64,000 bases of DNA from Ruminococcaceae bacterium P7. GTDB taxonomy: Bacteria > Bacillota > Clostridia > Oscillospirales > Acutalibacteraceae. The notes beneath the pieces were generated by a model. That model did no database searches and had not been told where the DNA came from. It saw only the letters and a program-made list of their open reading frames with translations. This document shows, piece by piece, positions 52,543-61,279 of the stretch. The stretch covers positions 186,001 to 250,000 of the forward strand of contig FMUA01000002.1 in assembly GCA_900100595.1 (NCBI GenBank), in the 5' to 3' direction. The position numbers were made by a program, and so were the translations under genes. Every line of letters starts with the position of its first letter. The first letter of the stretch is position 1.

Positions 52543-54282
52543 ATGTGGAAACTGCGAAGATTTTTAACCGACTACAAAAAAGAGGTTATTATCGGGCCGC
52601 TGTGCAAGCTTTTTGAGGCGATTCTCGAGCTGCTGGTGCCGCTCGTCATGGCGAACATCATCGACGTCGGCATCAACGAGCTGCATGACGCGGGCTATGT
52701 CCTGCGCATGGGCGGACTGATGGTGCTGCTTGCCGCAATGGGGCTGGGCAGCGCGCTGTTCTGTCAGTACTTCGCATCGAAAGCCTCTCAGGGCGCGGGC
52801 ACCAAAATACGCAGCGCACTGTTTTCGCACATCAACGCGCTGTCCTATGCAGAGCTGGACAGGCTCGGCACGCCGTCGCTGATCACGCGCATCACGAACG
52901 ACACCAATCAGGTACAGCTGAATATCGCGATGTGCATCCGCCTTCTGACGCGCGCGCCGTTCATCGTCGTCGGCTCGCTGGTGATGGCGATGTCCATTAA
53001 TCTGCCGATGACGGTGATTTTCTTCGCGGCAGCTCTGCTGATCGGTCTGACGCTCTGGTTCGTCATGAGCCGCAGCGTCCCCATCTACACGGCGGTGCAG
53101 AGGAAGCTCGACAAAATCGGCTTGCTCTCACGCGAGAACCTCTCGGGCAACCGCGTCATCCGCGCGTTCTCCAAACAGCAGAGCGAAAAGGAACGCATCG
53201 ACGCCGCGACCGAGGACTTGACGCGCACCTCTATCCGCGTGAGCAGGCTTTCGGCGCTGCTCAGCCCCGTCACCTACGCGGTGACGAATATCGCGATCAT
53301 CGCGATCATCTGGTTCGGCGCGGTCAACGTCAATCTCGGCAACATGAAAACGGGCGATATCGTCGCGCTGGTCAGCTACATGACGCAGATTCTGTTGGCG
53401 ATGATCGTCGTCGCCAACCTCGTGATTCTTATGACAAAGGGAAGCGCGTGCGCCAAGCGTATCAACGAGGTCTTTGAGACGCAGCCGAGCGTCGCGGAAA
53501 AAGCGGATAATATTTCCGTTAAAGAAAATAACGGCGCTTCTCAGATCGAATTCAAAAATGTCAGCTTCAACTATACGAACAACGGCGACGAGGAGCTGAG
53601 CGACATCAGCTTCACGGTCGAAAAAGGTCAGACCGTCGGCATCATCGGCGGAACCGGCTCGGGCAAATCAACGCTGATCAACCTGATTCCGCGTTTTTAC
53701 GACGTTACGCGCGGCGTGGTGCTGATCAACGGCGTCGATGTGCGCGACTATCCATTTCATCAATTAAGGCAGCGGTTCGGCATCGTGCCGCAGCAGAGCG
53801 TGCTGTTCAGCGGCACCATCCGTGAAAACATGCGCTGGCTCAAACCCGACGCGACCGATGAGGAGATCATCAAAGGTCTGCAGACCGCTCAGGCATATGA
53901 ATTCGTCTCCAAGCTTCCTAAGGGGCTGGACAGCCGCGTCGAACAGGGCGGCAGGAATTTCAGCGGCGGTCAGCGGCAGCGTCTCTGCATCGCACGCGCG
54001 GTGGTCGGCAATCCCGAAATTCTGATACTCGACGACAGCTTTTCCGCGCTGGATTTCGCGACCGACGCGGCGCTGCGTCAGGCGCTCCGTGAAAACACCC
54101 ACGGCATGACGGTGCTGATCGTCACCCAGCGCTGCTCCACCATCAAAAACGCGGACTTGATTCTCGTTCTCAGCGACGGCAGACTCGCGGGCGCCGGACG
54201 GCACGAGGAATTATTCGATACCTGTGAGACATACCGCGACATCTGTCTATCCCAGCTCAGCGACGCGGAGGTGAAGAAATGA
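52543..54282 (+). CDS. ABC exporter half-transporter, degenerate-site subunit
   Basis: 579 residues. Six TM helices (about 15-310), then an ABC ATPase: Walker A GGTGSGKST, Q-loop FGIVPQQSVLF, signature NFSGGQRQR, Walker B ILILDDSFSALD, in which Asp replaces the catalytic Glu after the Walker B Asp, and a Gln in VTQRCST where the switch His is expected. Both changes are the hallmark of the degenerate site in heterodimeric exporters of the TM287/288 or BmrC/D kind. Overlaps the partner gene by 4 bp. Confidence 0.93.
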   Translation: MWKLRRFLTDYKKEVIIGPLCKLFEAILELLVPLVMANIIDVGINELHDAGYVLRMGGLMVLLAAMGLGSALFCQYFASKASQGAGTKIRSALFSHINALSYAELDRLGTPSLITRITNDTNQVQLNIAMCIRLLTRAPFIVVGSLVMAMSINLPMTVIFFAAALLIGLTLWFVMSRSVPIYTAVQRKLDKIGLLSRENLSGNRVIRAFSKQQSEKERIDAATEDLTRTSIRVSRLSALLSPVTYAVTNIAIIAIIWFGAVNVNLGNMKTGDIVALVSYMTQILLAMIVVANLVILMTKGSACAKRINEVFETQPSVAEKADNISVKENNGASQIEFKNVSFNYTNNGDEELSDISFTVEKGQTVGIIGGTGSGKSTLINLIPRFYDVTRGVVLINGVDVRDYPFHQLRQRFGIVPQQSVLFSGTIRENMRWLKPDATDEEIIKGLQTAQAYEFVSKLPKGLDSRVEQGGRNFSGGQRQRLCIARAVVGNPEILILDDSFSALDFATDAALRQALRENTHGMTVLIVTQRCSTIKNADLILVLSDGRLAGAGRHEELFDTCETYRDICLSQLSDAEVKK

Positions 54283-56015
54283 AAAATCCTTCCGTAACCA
54301 AACTGATCCATCGCCTGACGCCGCACCGCGGCTTGCTGATTCTCGCGCTGCTCAGCGCGGTCGTCAGCATCTCCCTCACCCTGCTGATTCCCGTCCTCGT
54401 CGGACAGGCGATCGACAACATCGTCGCAAAGGGCGAGGTCTACTTTGAGGCGGTCGTCCGTATCATTCTGTATATCGCCGCCGCGATCGTCGGCGTTTCC
54501 TCCTGTCAATGGCTGATGAATTATCTCGTCAACGTCATCAGCTTCCGCGTCGTGCGCGACCTGCGACGCGACGTGTTCCGCAAGCTCAACACCGTACCGC
54601 TTTCCTATATCGACACCCACCCGCACGGCGACCTGATCAGCCGCGTCATCAACGACGTCGACGCGGTCGGCGACGGTCTGACGCAGATTTGTCTGCAGCT
54701 GTTCTCCGGCGTCGTCACCATCATCGGCACGCTGATTTTCATGCTCGCGATCGACTGGCGCATCGCGATCGTCGTGTTCGTGCTCACCCCGCTGTCGCTC
54801 TTCCTCGCGGCGTTCATCGGCAAGCTGACTCACAAGCGCTTCACCGAACAACAGCTCTTGCAGGGAGACATCTCCTCCTATGTCGAGGAGCACGTCGGCA
54901 ACCAGCGGATCGTCAAGGCGTTCTCCTATGAGGAACGCGCCTGCGAGGACTTTGAAAAGCTCAACCAACAGCTTTACGACGTTGGCTTCAAGGCGCAGTT
55001 CGCGGGCGCTCTCGCGAACCCCAGCACACGCTTCGTCAACGCGCTCGTCTACGCCGCCGTCGCAATCATCGGCGCGCTGACGGTCATTTCGGGAGGTCTC
55101 AGCATCGGCGGTCTCTCCTGCTTCCTCACCTACGCCAACCAGTACACCAAGCCCTTCAATGAGGTCACGGGCGTGCTGACACAGCTGCAGACGGGACTTG
55201 CCGCTGCCGAGCGCGTCTTTGCCGTACTCGAAGCCGAGGACGAAAGCCCCGGCAACAACAAAATCACCGACACCGAAAACGTCTGCGGCAATGTGGAAAT
55301 CAGGGACGTCAGCTTCTCCTATGTGCCCGAAAAGCCGCTGATCCGGCACTTCTCGCTCAGCGTTCCGAGCGGCTGTCACGTCGCGATCGTCGGTCCCACG
55401 GGCTGCGGCAAAACGACGCTGATCAATCTGCTCATGCGCTTCTATGAGGTCAACGAGGGCAGCATCCTGCTCGACGGCGTCGATATCCGCGACATGAGCC
55501 GCGACGCGCTGCGGCGGTGCTACGGAATGGTCTTGCAGGATAGCTGGCTGTTTAACGGCACCATCATGGAAAACCTCCGCTACGGCAACGAGAACGCCAC
55601 CGATGAGGAGGTCATTGCCGCCGCGAAATCCGCTCACGCGCACAGCTTTATCCGCAAGATGCCGCAGGGCTATGACACCGAAATCAGCGAGGGCGGCGGC
55701 AACCTCAGTCAGGGACAAAAGCAGCTTTTGTGTATCGCCCGCGCGATGCTCACGAATCCCTCGGTGCTGATTCTCGACGAAGCGACCTCCTCGATCGATA
55801 CGCTGACCGAGATCCGCGTCCAGAAGGCGTTCGCCAAGATGATGAAGGGCAGGACGAGCTTCGTCGTCGCACACCGTCTCTCGACTATCAAGGAAAGTGA
55901 CGTGATACTTGTGCTCAAGGACGGCAATATCATCGAGCAGGGCAGCCACGAGACGCTTTTGAAGCAGGGCGGCTTCTATCACACGCTCTACAATTCCCAG
56001 TTCGCGCACAGCTGA
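54279..56015 (+). CDS. ABC exporter half-transporter, catalytic subunit
   Basis: 578 residues. Six TM helices (about 15-310), Walker A GPTGCGKTT, Q-loop GMVLQDSWLF, a non-canonical signature NLSQGQKQLL, Walker B VLILDEATSSID with the catalytic Glu, and switch His in VAHRLST. Partner of the preceding subunit, giving a heterodimer with one competent ATPase site. Substrate unknown (drug, lipid or peptide). Confidence 0.94.
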   Translation: MKNPSVTKLIHRLTPHRGLLILALLSAVVSISLTLLIPVLVGQAIDNIVAKGEVYFEAVVRIILYIAAAIVGVSSCQWLMNYLVNVISFRVVRDLRRDVFRKLNTVPLSYIDTHPHGDLISRVINDVDAVGDGLTQICLQLFSGVVTIIGTLIFMLAIDWRIAIVVFVLTPLSLFLAAFIGKLTHKRFTEQQLLQGDISSYVEEHVGNQRIVKAFSYEERACEDFEKLNQQLYDVGFKAQFAGALANPSTRFVNALVYAAVAIIGALTVISGGLSIGGLSCFLTYANQYTKPFNEVTGVLTQLQTGLAAAERVFAVLEAEDESPGNNKITDTENVCGNVEIRDVSFSYVPEKPLIRHFSLSVPSGCHVAIVGPTGCGKTTLINLLMRFYEVNEGSILLDGVDIRDMSRDALRRCYGMVLQDSWLFNGTIMENLRYGNENATDEEVIAAAKSAHAHSFIRKMPQGYDTEISEGGGNLSQGQKQLLCIARAMLTNPSVLILDEATSSIDTLTEIRVQKAFAKMMKGRTSFVVAHRLSTIKESDVILVLKDGNIIEQGSHETLLKQGGFYHTLYNSQFAHS

Positions 56016-56036
56016 CGGATTAATAATTCTATCAAT

Positions 56037-56083
56037 CTCCGCATATCATGTAGTATTGAAAAAATGATATGCGGAGGTTTTTT
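56037..56083 (+). terminator. ABC operon terminator containing the next gene's ribosome site
   Basis: CTCCGCATATCAT (56037-56049) pairs perfectly with ATGATATGCGGAG (56064-56076), then G and T6 (56078-56083), then ATG at 56084. The ribosome site GGAGG (56073-56077) is in the 3' arm. Same organisation as the cysS/deacetylase junction. Confidence 0.8.
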
Positions 56084-56929
56084 ATGTTAACGGCATTCAG
56101 CGTCAAGCTGCCCCCCAAGGCGGAGGGCTTCAAAAAACTCACCAACAAACTGCACCGCGACAAGGTGGAGACTCAGATCCTGCGCGCACGGGGCGTCAGC
56201 CTGCGGCACATTACATACACGAGCTACAGCGGCGAGGTGCGTCTCGACAAAACCGACGGCGTCGTCGGAACGCAGCGTGACCGCCTGCTCTGCTCCGAAA
56301 AGCTCGTCTTTCCGCATTCAAGCGGCTACAGGCGCTTTGAATCCTCCTCCTTTTCGGCGCGGCTCTGCGTCAACATGGCGCTGGAAACGCTGCGAAACTG
56401 TCAGCATTCCACGGAGCTGCGTCTGGGCATCTATGACCCGACCGCCATTGCGGCGGATTTTCTGCTCCACGCCCTCGAATTCTGCGTCAATCCCGTTATC
56501 ATCACAAAGAATCACACGCCCTACCGACTCGCCCGGGAACGCGCATTGAACGAGCTCGGCGCGGCGGTCAGCCTGACGACCCGCATCGAGGATCTGGCGC
56601 AATGCGACTTTGTGATTGCGCCGAGCCGCATCCACGAGCCGCTTCCCCTGCGCTCCTCTGCGATCGTCCTCACATCGGGAGAGCCGAAGCCCTCTGTCGA
56701 CGGAGAAATCTACTACTCCTACAGCTTCCGCATGCCCAACGGCTTCGCTTCCCTCAAGCCCGCCGAGCTGAGTGAGGAATACTTCTGCTCGGCGCTCTAT
56801 ACCCTCGGCGAGCAATATGCCCTCGGCTCGATCGTCCCGCTGACCTGCAACGGAAAAACAGGCGCGCAGACCGTCAAATCGCTCAGTAATCTGCTTGACA
56901 TTCAGGCGAAAAAAGCATATAATAAGTGA
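56084..56929 (+). CDS. Protein of unknown function, possibly Rossmann-like
   Basis: 281 residues from ATG 56084, 6 nt after GGAGG. No signal peptide or membrane segment. The central part (LRLGIYDPTAIAADFLLHA, VNPVIITKNHT, LGAAVSLTTRIEDLAQCDFVIAPSRI) alternates hydrophobic strands and helices in the manner of a Rossmann/NAD-type domain, but I see no complete GxGxxG. Family not recognised. Its expression may depend on reading through or opening the hairpin ahead. The greA promoter is embedded in its 3' end. Confidence 0.7.
   Translation: MLTAFSVKLPPKAEGFKKLTNKLHRDKVETQILRARGVSLRHITYTSYSGEVRLDKTDGVVGTQRDRLLCSEKLVFPHSSGYRRFESSSFSARLCVNMALETLRNCQHSTELRLGIYDPTAIAADFLLHALEFCVNPVIITKNHTPYRLARERALNELGAAVSLTTRIEDLAQCDFVIAPSRIHEPLPLRSSAIVLTSGEPKPSVDGEIYYSYSFRMPNGFASLKPAELSEEYFCSALYTLGEQYALGSIVPLTCNGKTGAQTVKSLSNLLDIQAKKAYNK
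56895..56923 (+). promoter_or_regulatory. Promoter of greA-lysS
   Basis: -35 TTGACA (56895-56900), 17-bp spacer, -10 TATAAT (56918-56923), entirely inside the 3' end of the preceding gene. Confidence 0.88.
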
Positions 56930-56972
56930 GTATGTAACCAAATCAATTCTCATTTTGAAAGGAAGTATCAAT

Positions 56973-57455
56973 ATGGCAACAAAACCTACCATGCTTACTG
57001 CCGAGGGTCACAAAAAACTTGAGGATGAGCTTGAATTCTTACAAAACGTAAAACGTAAAGAAATCGCGGAAAAAATCAAGGTTGCGCGCTCCTACGGCGA
57101 CCTTTCCGAGAACAGTGAATATGACGACGCCAAAAACGAACAGGCGATCATGGAAGCGAGAATCAACCAGATCGAATCGATTCTCAAAACCGCCGTTATC
57201 ATCGACGAGTCCGAAATCAGCAACGAGCGCGTTCACCTGACCTCTGTTGTCAAGATTGAGATGCTCGAGTCGGGCAGAGAGAAAACCTACACCATCGTCG
57301 GCTCCGGCTCCAATGAAGCCAACCCCAGAGAGGGCAAAATCTCCGACGAAAGCCCCATCGGAGCCGCGCTGATGGACAAGAGCGTCGGCGACGTCGTGGA
57401 GGTCGAGACTCCCGGCGGTATGCTCGCGATCAAGATTCTTGAAATTTCAAAATAA
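56973..57455 (+). CDS. greA: Transcription elongation factor GreA
   Basis: 160 residues from ATG 56973 (AAGGAAG ahead). N-terminal coiled coil with LTAEGHKKLEDELEFLQ, ARSYGDLSENSEYDDAKNEQ (tip acidic residues), and a C-terminal FKBP-like domain. Rescues backtracked RNA polymerase. 23 bp before lysS, an arrangement common in Firmicutes. Confidence 0.97.
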   Translation: MATKPTMLTAEGHKKLEDELEFLQNVKRKEIAEKIKVARSYGDLSENSEYDDAKNEQAIMEARINQIESILKTAVIIDESEISNERVHLTSVVKIEMLESGREKTYTIVGSGSNEANPREGKISDESPIGAALMDKSVGDVVEVETPGGMLAIKILEISK

Positions 57456-57478
57456 GCTATAGTAAGGAAGTAGAAATT

Positions 57479-58963
57479 ATGGGTAACAAGCCACAGCAGG
57501 CAAATACAAGCGACGTCATTCAGGCCAGATACGACAAGCTGCAGGCGCTCCGCGACGCGGGCAGAGATCCCTTCGTTATCACCACCAGCGACCGCGACGT
57601 CTACACCGCCACCGTCAAGGAGAACTTTGAGGAATACGAGAACAAGGACGTCTGTGTCGCGGGCAGAATCATGTCAAAGCGCGGCAAGGGCAAGGTGTCC
57701 TTCCTCGATCTGCACGACAAGACGGGCAAAATTCAGATTTTCGCCAAGTTCGACGACCTCGGCGAGGTGGAATACGGCTTCCTGAAAAAGTGGGATATCG
57801 GCGATATTGTGGAGGTCAAGGGCTTTGTGTTCCGCACTCAGATGGGTGAGATTTCCATCCACGCCACAGCGGTCAAGCTTCTCTCCAAGTCGCTCAAGCC
57901 CCTTCCCGAGAAGTACCACGGTCTCACCAATACCGACCTCCGCTACCGTCAGCGCTATGTTGACCTGATCATGAACCCCGAGGTGCGCGACACCTTCGTC
58001 AAGCGCTCCAAGATCATCGCCAGCATCCGCCGTTTCCTCGACGCGCAGGATTTTATCGAGGTAGAAACTCCCATGCTCGTCGCCAACGCGGGCGGCGCTG
58101 CCGCAAGACCCTTTGTCACCCATTTCAACGCGCTCGACGAGGACTTCAAGCTGCGCATCTCCCTTGAGCTTTACCTCAAGAGACTGATTGTCGGCGGTCT
58201 GGAGAGAGTGTACGAAATCGGCAGAGTTTTCCGCAACGAGGGTGTTGACACCCGTCACAACCCCGAATTCACGCTCATGGAGCTGTATCAGGCATACACC
58301 GACTACAACGGCATGATGGACCTCACCGAGAACCTCTACCGTCACGTGGCACAGGACGTCCTCGGCACCACCGTGATCACCTACAACGGCGTGGAGATGG
58401 ATCTCGGCAAGCCGTTTGAGCGCATCACCATGGTGGACGCGGTCAAGAAGTACGCGGGCGTGGACTTTAATGAGATCAAAACCGACGAGGAAGCAAAGGC
58501 AATCGCTAAGGAACACCACGTCGAGTTTGAGGACAGACACAAGAAGGGCGATATTCTGAGTCTGTTCTTCGAGGAATACGCGGAGGAGCATCTGATTCAG
58601 CCGACCTTCGTCATGGATCACCCGATCGAGATTTCTCCCCTGACCAAGAAGAAGCCCGACAATCCCGATTACGTGGAGCGTTTTGAATTCTTCATGAACG
58701 GCTGGGAGATGGCGAACGCCTACTCCGAGCTCAACGACCCCATTGACCAGCGCGAGCGTTTCAAGGCGCAGGAGGCGCTGCTCGCGCAGGGCGACGAGGA
58801 AGCCAACACCACCGACGAGGACTTCCTCAACGCACTGGAGATCGGTATGGCGCCCACGGGCGGCATCGGCTTCGGCATTGACAGAATGGTTATGCTGCTT
58901 ACCGACAGCCCTGCCATCAGGGACGTGCTTCTGTTTCCCACAATGAAATCCTTAGATAAGTAA
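57479..58963 (+). CDS. lysS: Lysyl-tRNA synthetase (class II)
   Basis: 494 residues. OB-fold anticodon domain (GRIMSKRGKGKVSFLDL), class II motif 2 (FRNEGVDTRHNPEFTLMELYQAY) and motif 3 (GIGFGIDRMVMLLTDS). Last GC-rich gene before the abrupt change to AT-rich repetitive DNA. No strong terminator follows; only an AAACCC/GGGTTT hairpin at 58971-58993. Confidence 0.98.
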   Translation: MGNKPQQANTSDVIQARYDKLQALRDAGRDPFVITTSDRDVYTATVKENFEEYENKDVCVAGRIMSKRGKGKVSFLDLHDKTGKIQIFAKFDDLGEVEYGFLKKWDIGDIVEVKGFVFRTQMGEISIHATAVKLLSKSLKPLPEKYHGLTNTDLRYRQRYVDLIMNPEVRDTFVKRSKIIASIRRFLDAQDFIEVETPMLVANAGGAAARPFVTHFNALDEDFKLRISLELYLKRLIVGGLERVYEIGRVFRNEGVDTRHNPEFTLMELYQAYTDYNGMMDLTENLYRHVAQDVLGTTVITYNGVEMDLGKPFERITMVDAVKKYAGVDFNEIKTDEEAKAIAKEHHVEFEDRHKKGDILSLFFEEYAEEHLIQPTFVMDHPIEISPLTKKKPDNPDYVERFEFFMNGWEMANAYSELNDPIDQRERFKAQEALLAQGDEEANTTDEDFLNALEIGMAPTGGIGFGIDRMVMLLTDSPAIRDVLLFPTMKSLDK

Positions 58964-59213
58964 CACCCAAAAAACCCAGTGTTTATGCGGGTTTCGAGAG
59001 TTGCGATGTCTCGGATTTACGCCATTTACGCCAAACTTACGCCAAACGATGCAGAAAGTTGTGCAGAGCTGAATCAATCGCATATTTGAATGAATTTGAC
59101 CTTGATGGATTCGTTTTCATCAAGGTCTTTTTTTGTTTGACGGATAGACAAAATCAGGCTGAAATGATATAATTATAGCAAGATAAATCGGAATAAACCG
59201 AGGTGCGAGAACC
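58964..59213 (+). repeat. Array module 1 (boundary, partial T + hairpin + P promoter)
   Basis: Left edge of the AT-rich array. 58964-59070 is unique and includes an AAACCC/GGGTTT hairpin and three TTACGCCA units (59017-59044). From 59078 the DNA matches the tail of T (AATCGCATATTT), then the terminator GACCTTGATG/CATCAAGGTC plus T7 (59098-59134), then the P element to 59194. P carries -35 TAGACA (59145-59150), 17-bp spacer, -10 TATAAT (59168-59173), and drives the hydrolase gene. Confidence 0.85.
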
Positions 59214-59960
59214 ATGAAATTTCAGGAATATGGGCTGAAACATAAAGACGCGGTCATTCTGCTCCACGGAGGTGGATTATCATGGTGGAATTATCGGGAA
59301 GTGGCATTGCTTCTACAGGGGGAGTATCATGTCATCCTTCCGATTCTGGACGGACACGCCGGGAGTGATCACCCTTTTACTACGATTGAAGAAAATGCGT
59401 CCGAGATCATTGAATTCATTGATGAACAATTAGATGGCTCTGTATTACTGATAGGAGGTCTTTCTTTGGGCGGACAGATTCTGCTTGAAATGCTGTCACA
59501 ACGCAAAGATATTTGCTCCTATGCTTTGGTTGAGAGTGCATCTGTCATTCCGTCAAAACTGACAAATGCGTTGGTTTCCCCGACATTCGGCAGCAGTTAT
59601 TGGCTAATCAAGAAAAGAAGCTTTGCAAAGCTTCAGTTTCAATCTCTGCACATTAAGCCGGAACTCTTTGAGGACTATTACAGGGACACTTGCCGGATAA
59701 AAAAGCAGGATATGATTGCTTTTCTAAAAGCAAATACGTCCTACTCTCTGAAAGATGCTTTCAGAGAATCGTCTGCTGAAATTCACGTTTATGTTGGAGC
59801 AAAAGAAACAAGAGAAATACTGCGTTCGGCAGAAGTCATTTGTAAAATGCACCCCTCTTGTAGAATGAACTGTTTAGACGGTCTTAAACACGGAGAGTAT
59901 TCAATGAATCACGCAGCTCAATATGCAAATGCCATACGACAAATTGTTCAGGGCAGATAA
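59214..59960 (+). CDS. Alpha/beta hydrolase
   Basis: 248 residues; ATG 8 nt after GAGGTG. Fold motifs: VILLHGGGLSWWNYR (oxyanion loop), nucleophile elbow LIGGLSLGGQ with Ser, and a probable catalytic His in GLKHGEYSMNHA. Carboxylesterase or lipase-like; substrate unknown. First gene of the array, with AT-rich codon choice unlike lysS. It has its own promoter in module 1 and is followed by a terminator in module 2. Confidence 0.88.
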   Translation: MKFQEYGLKHKDAVILLHGGGLSWWNYREVALLLQGEYHVILPILDGHAGSDHPFTTIEENASEIIEFIDEQLDGSVLLIGGLSLGGQILLEMLSQRKDICSYALVESASVIPSKLTNALVSPTFGSSYWLIKKRSFAKLQFQSLHIKPELFEDYYRDTCRIKKQDMIAFLKANTSYSLKDAFRESSAEIHVYVGAKETREILRSAEVICKMHPSCRMNCLDGLKHGEYSMNHAAQYANAIRQIVQGR

Positions 59961-60204
59961 AGTCTGATTTACAGCATTAATCTATACTATAGCAGGCAGC
60001 CTTATGTGAGGTTGCCTGATTTTTTATGCCCAAGAACGAATTGCAAACTTCGATTTTCTCCTGTTTCTCATATAATATAGGTAAGATAAACAATCGCATA
60101 TTTTAATGGACCCACAATCTCTTTTTTGTTTGACGGATAGACAAATTCAGGCTGAAATGATATAATGATAGAAAGATAAATCGGAATTTGTTGAGGTGAA
60201 GGTT
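59961..60204 (+). repeat. Array module 2 (full: D + T terminator + P promoter)
   Basis: D element (TCTGATTTACAGCATTAATC..., 59963-59989), T element (59992-60108) beginning with terminator CAGGCAGCCT/AGGTTGCCTG plus T6 (59993-60025), then 60109-60127, where the usual GACCTTGATG hairpin is replaced by an unrelated short sequence. It ends with the P element (60128-60187): -35 TAGACA (60138-60143), 17 bp, -10 TATAAT (60161-60166). T differs from the copy at 62315-62431 at 2 of 117 positions. Confidence 0.9.
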
Positions 60205-60690
60205 ATGCATTTTGGCTTTTCTTATATTGGTTTGATTTTTCTTTTAATGCTGTTTATACCTAATTTCTTCTGGACAAAAAACAAGCCTAAGGACTATGAC
60301 GAATATGCAAAGTGTGAAAACAAGGTGTTATTGATTTTAGAACGAATAGGAGAAGTAGCTGTTTCATGTCTTATTTTGATTTTCAGCGACTTTAACCCGC
60401 AAGGACTCTCAATTTGGCTTCTTTGGCTTTTTGCTTCGTTTGGTTGCATGATTCTTTATGAACTATACTGGATTCGCTATTTCAGAAGTGAAAAAACGAT
60501 GAAAGATTTTTACAGCAGTTATTTAGGTATCCCTGTGGCAGGCGCAACCCTGCCTGTTTTATCAGTCTTATTTATTGCGGTTTATGGGAAAAATCCTTTT
60601 CTTTTTGCAGCCGGTATCATTTTAGGAATCGGGCACATCGGTATTCACCTGATGCACAAAAAGGAAATTACCAGTCGGGAAAAGCGATAA
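60205..60690 (+). CDS. Multi-pass membrane protein of unknown function
   Basis: 161 residues from ATG 60205, 6 nt after GAGGTG; an in-frame GTG at 60196 overlaps that site. About five transmembrane helices (around 3-22, 41-62, 68-90, 112-130, 132-152), short loops, a basic tail. No motif I can name. Array gene with its own promoter; AT-rich. Confidence 0.75.
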   Translation: MHFGFSYIGLIFLLMLFIPNFFWTKNKPKDYDEYAKCENKVLLILERIGEVAVSCLILIFSDFNPQGLSIWLLWLFASFGCMILYELYWIRYFRSEKTMKDFYSSYLGIPVAGATLPVLSVLFIAVYGKNPFLFAAGIILGIGHIGIHLMHKKEITSREKR

Positions 60691-60695
60691 CACAA

Positions 60696-60724
60696 ATTCT
60701 GATTTACAGCATTAATCTATACTA
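60696..60724 (+). repeat. D repeat before C_GCAxxG_C_C copy 1
   Basis: 29-nt element starting ATTCTGATTTACAGCATTAA, identical to 63044-63072 and nearly identical to 59962-59990. Here T and P are missing and the next gene begins 14 nt later after AAGGAGAGG, so this gene is read with the upstream one. Confidence 0.92.
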
Positions 60725-60738
60725 AGGAGAGGATTTAA

Positions 60739-61173
60739 ATGACACACGAAGAAAAAGCGTTATCCTATTTCAAAGATAAATTTCATTGCTCACAGTCTGT
60801 TCTTGCCGCATATGCCGACGAGCTCGGATTAACGGAAGAACAAGCGTTGAAAATCGCCGCCTGCTTTAACGCAGGAATGAGAAAAGGCGAGGTGTGCGGA
60901 GCTTGTTCGGGAGCGTTGATGGTGCTCGGAATGATGTACGGTCAAGCCGATAAGGACGATCTCGACAGTCGAAACAAAACCAATCAGATGACTAACCGTT
61001 TTCTGGATCGCTTTAAGGAACTAAACGGAACATATATCTGCAATGAGATACTCGGCTGTGATATTACCACGCAGGAGGGAGTAGAATACGCTGTAAAGCA
61101 CGAATTATTCACCACGACCTGCAGAGATATGGTAGCGCTTGCCGTTCGGGTTCTTGAGGAAATCATTGAATAA
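60739..61173 (+). CDS. C_GCAxxG_C_C family redox protein, copy 1
   Basis: 144 residues. Cysteines in HCSQSV, AACFNAG, the signature VCGACSGALMVLG, YICNEILGCD and TTCRDMV follow the C_GCAxxG_C_C pattern. The family is thought to be redox or metal related; no activity is established. 142 of 144 residues match the copy at 63087-63521. Strong AAGGAGAGG ribosome site. Flanked by a D repeat on the left and a P core on the right. Confidence 0.93.
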   Translation: MTHEEKALSYFKDKFHCSQSVLAAYADELGLTEEQALKIAACFNAGMRKGEVCGACSGALMVLGMMYGQADKDDLDSRNKTNQMTNRFLDRFKELNGTYICNEILGCDITTQEGVEYAVKHELFTTTCRDMVALAVRVLEEIIE

Positions 61174-61279
61174 AAATGATATAATAATCAAAAGATAAAT
61201 CGGAATTTGTAGAGTACCTATATTACAGAATAACTGATTATAAGACAGATGAACTACAGGGAAGGAGATTCGAGAAAAA
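61174..61279 (+). repeat. P core after C_GCAxxG_C_C copy 1, plus leader of the oxidoreductase
   Basis: AAATGATATAATAATC and AAGATAAATCGGAATTTGTAG (in part) at 61174-61212 repeat the -10 half of the P element. TATAAT is at 61180-61185, but the TAGACA -35 of full P elements is missing. The remainder (61213-61279) is a unique leader ending in AAGGAG 12 nt before the next start. Confidence 0.85.

Noticed and set aside
54078..56009. 643-residue open frame on the minus strand opposite the second ABC subunit
   Set aside because: Antisense shadow of a clear ABC exporter gene, with low-complexity D/R/A/V composition typical of such shadows.
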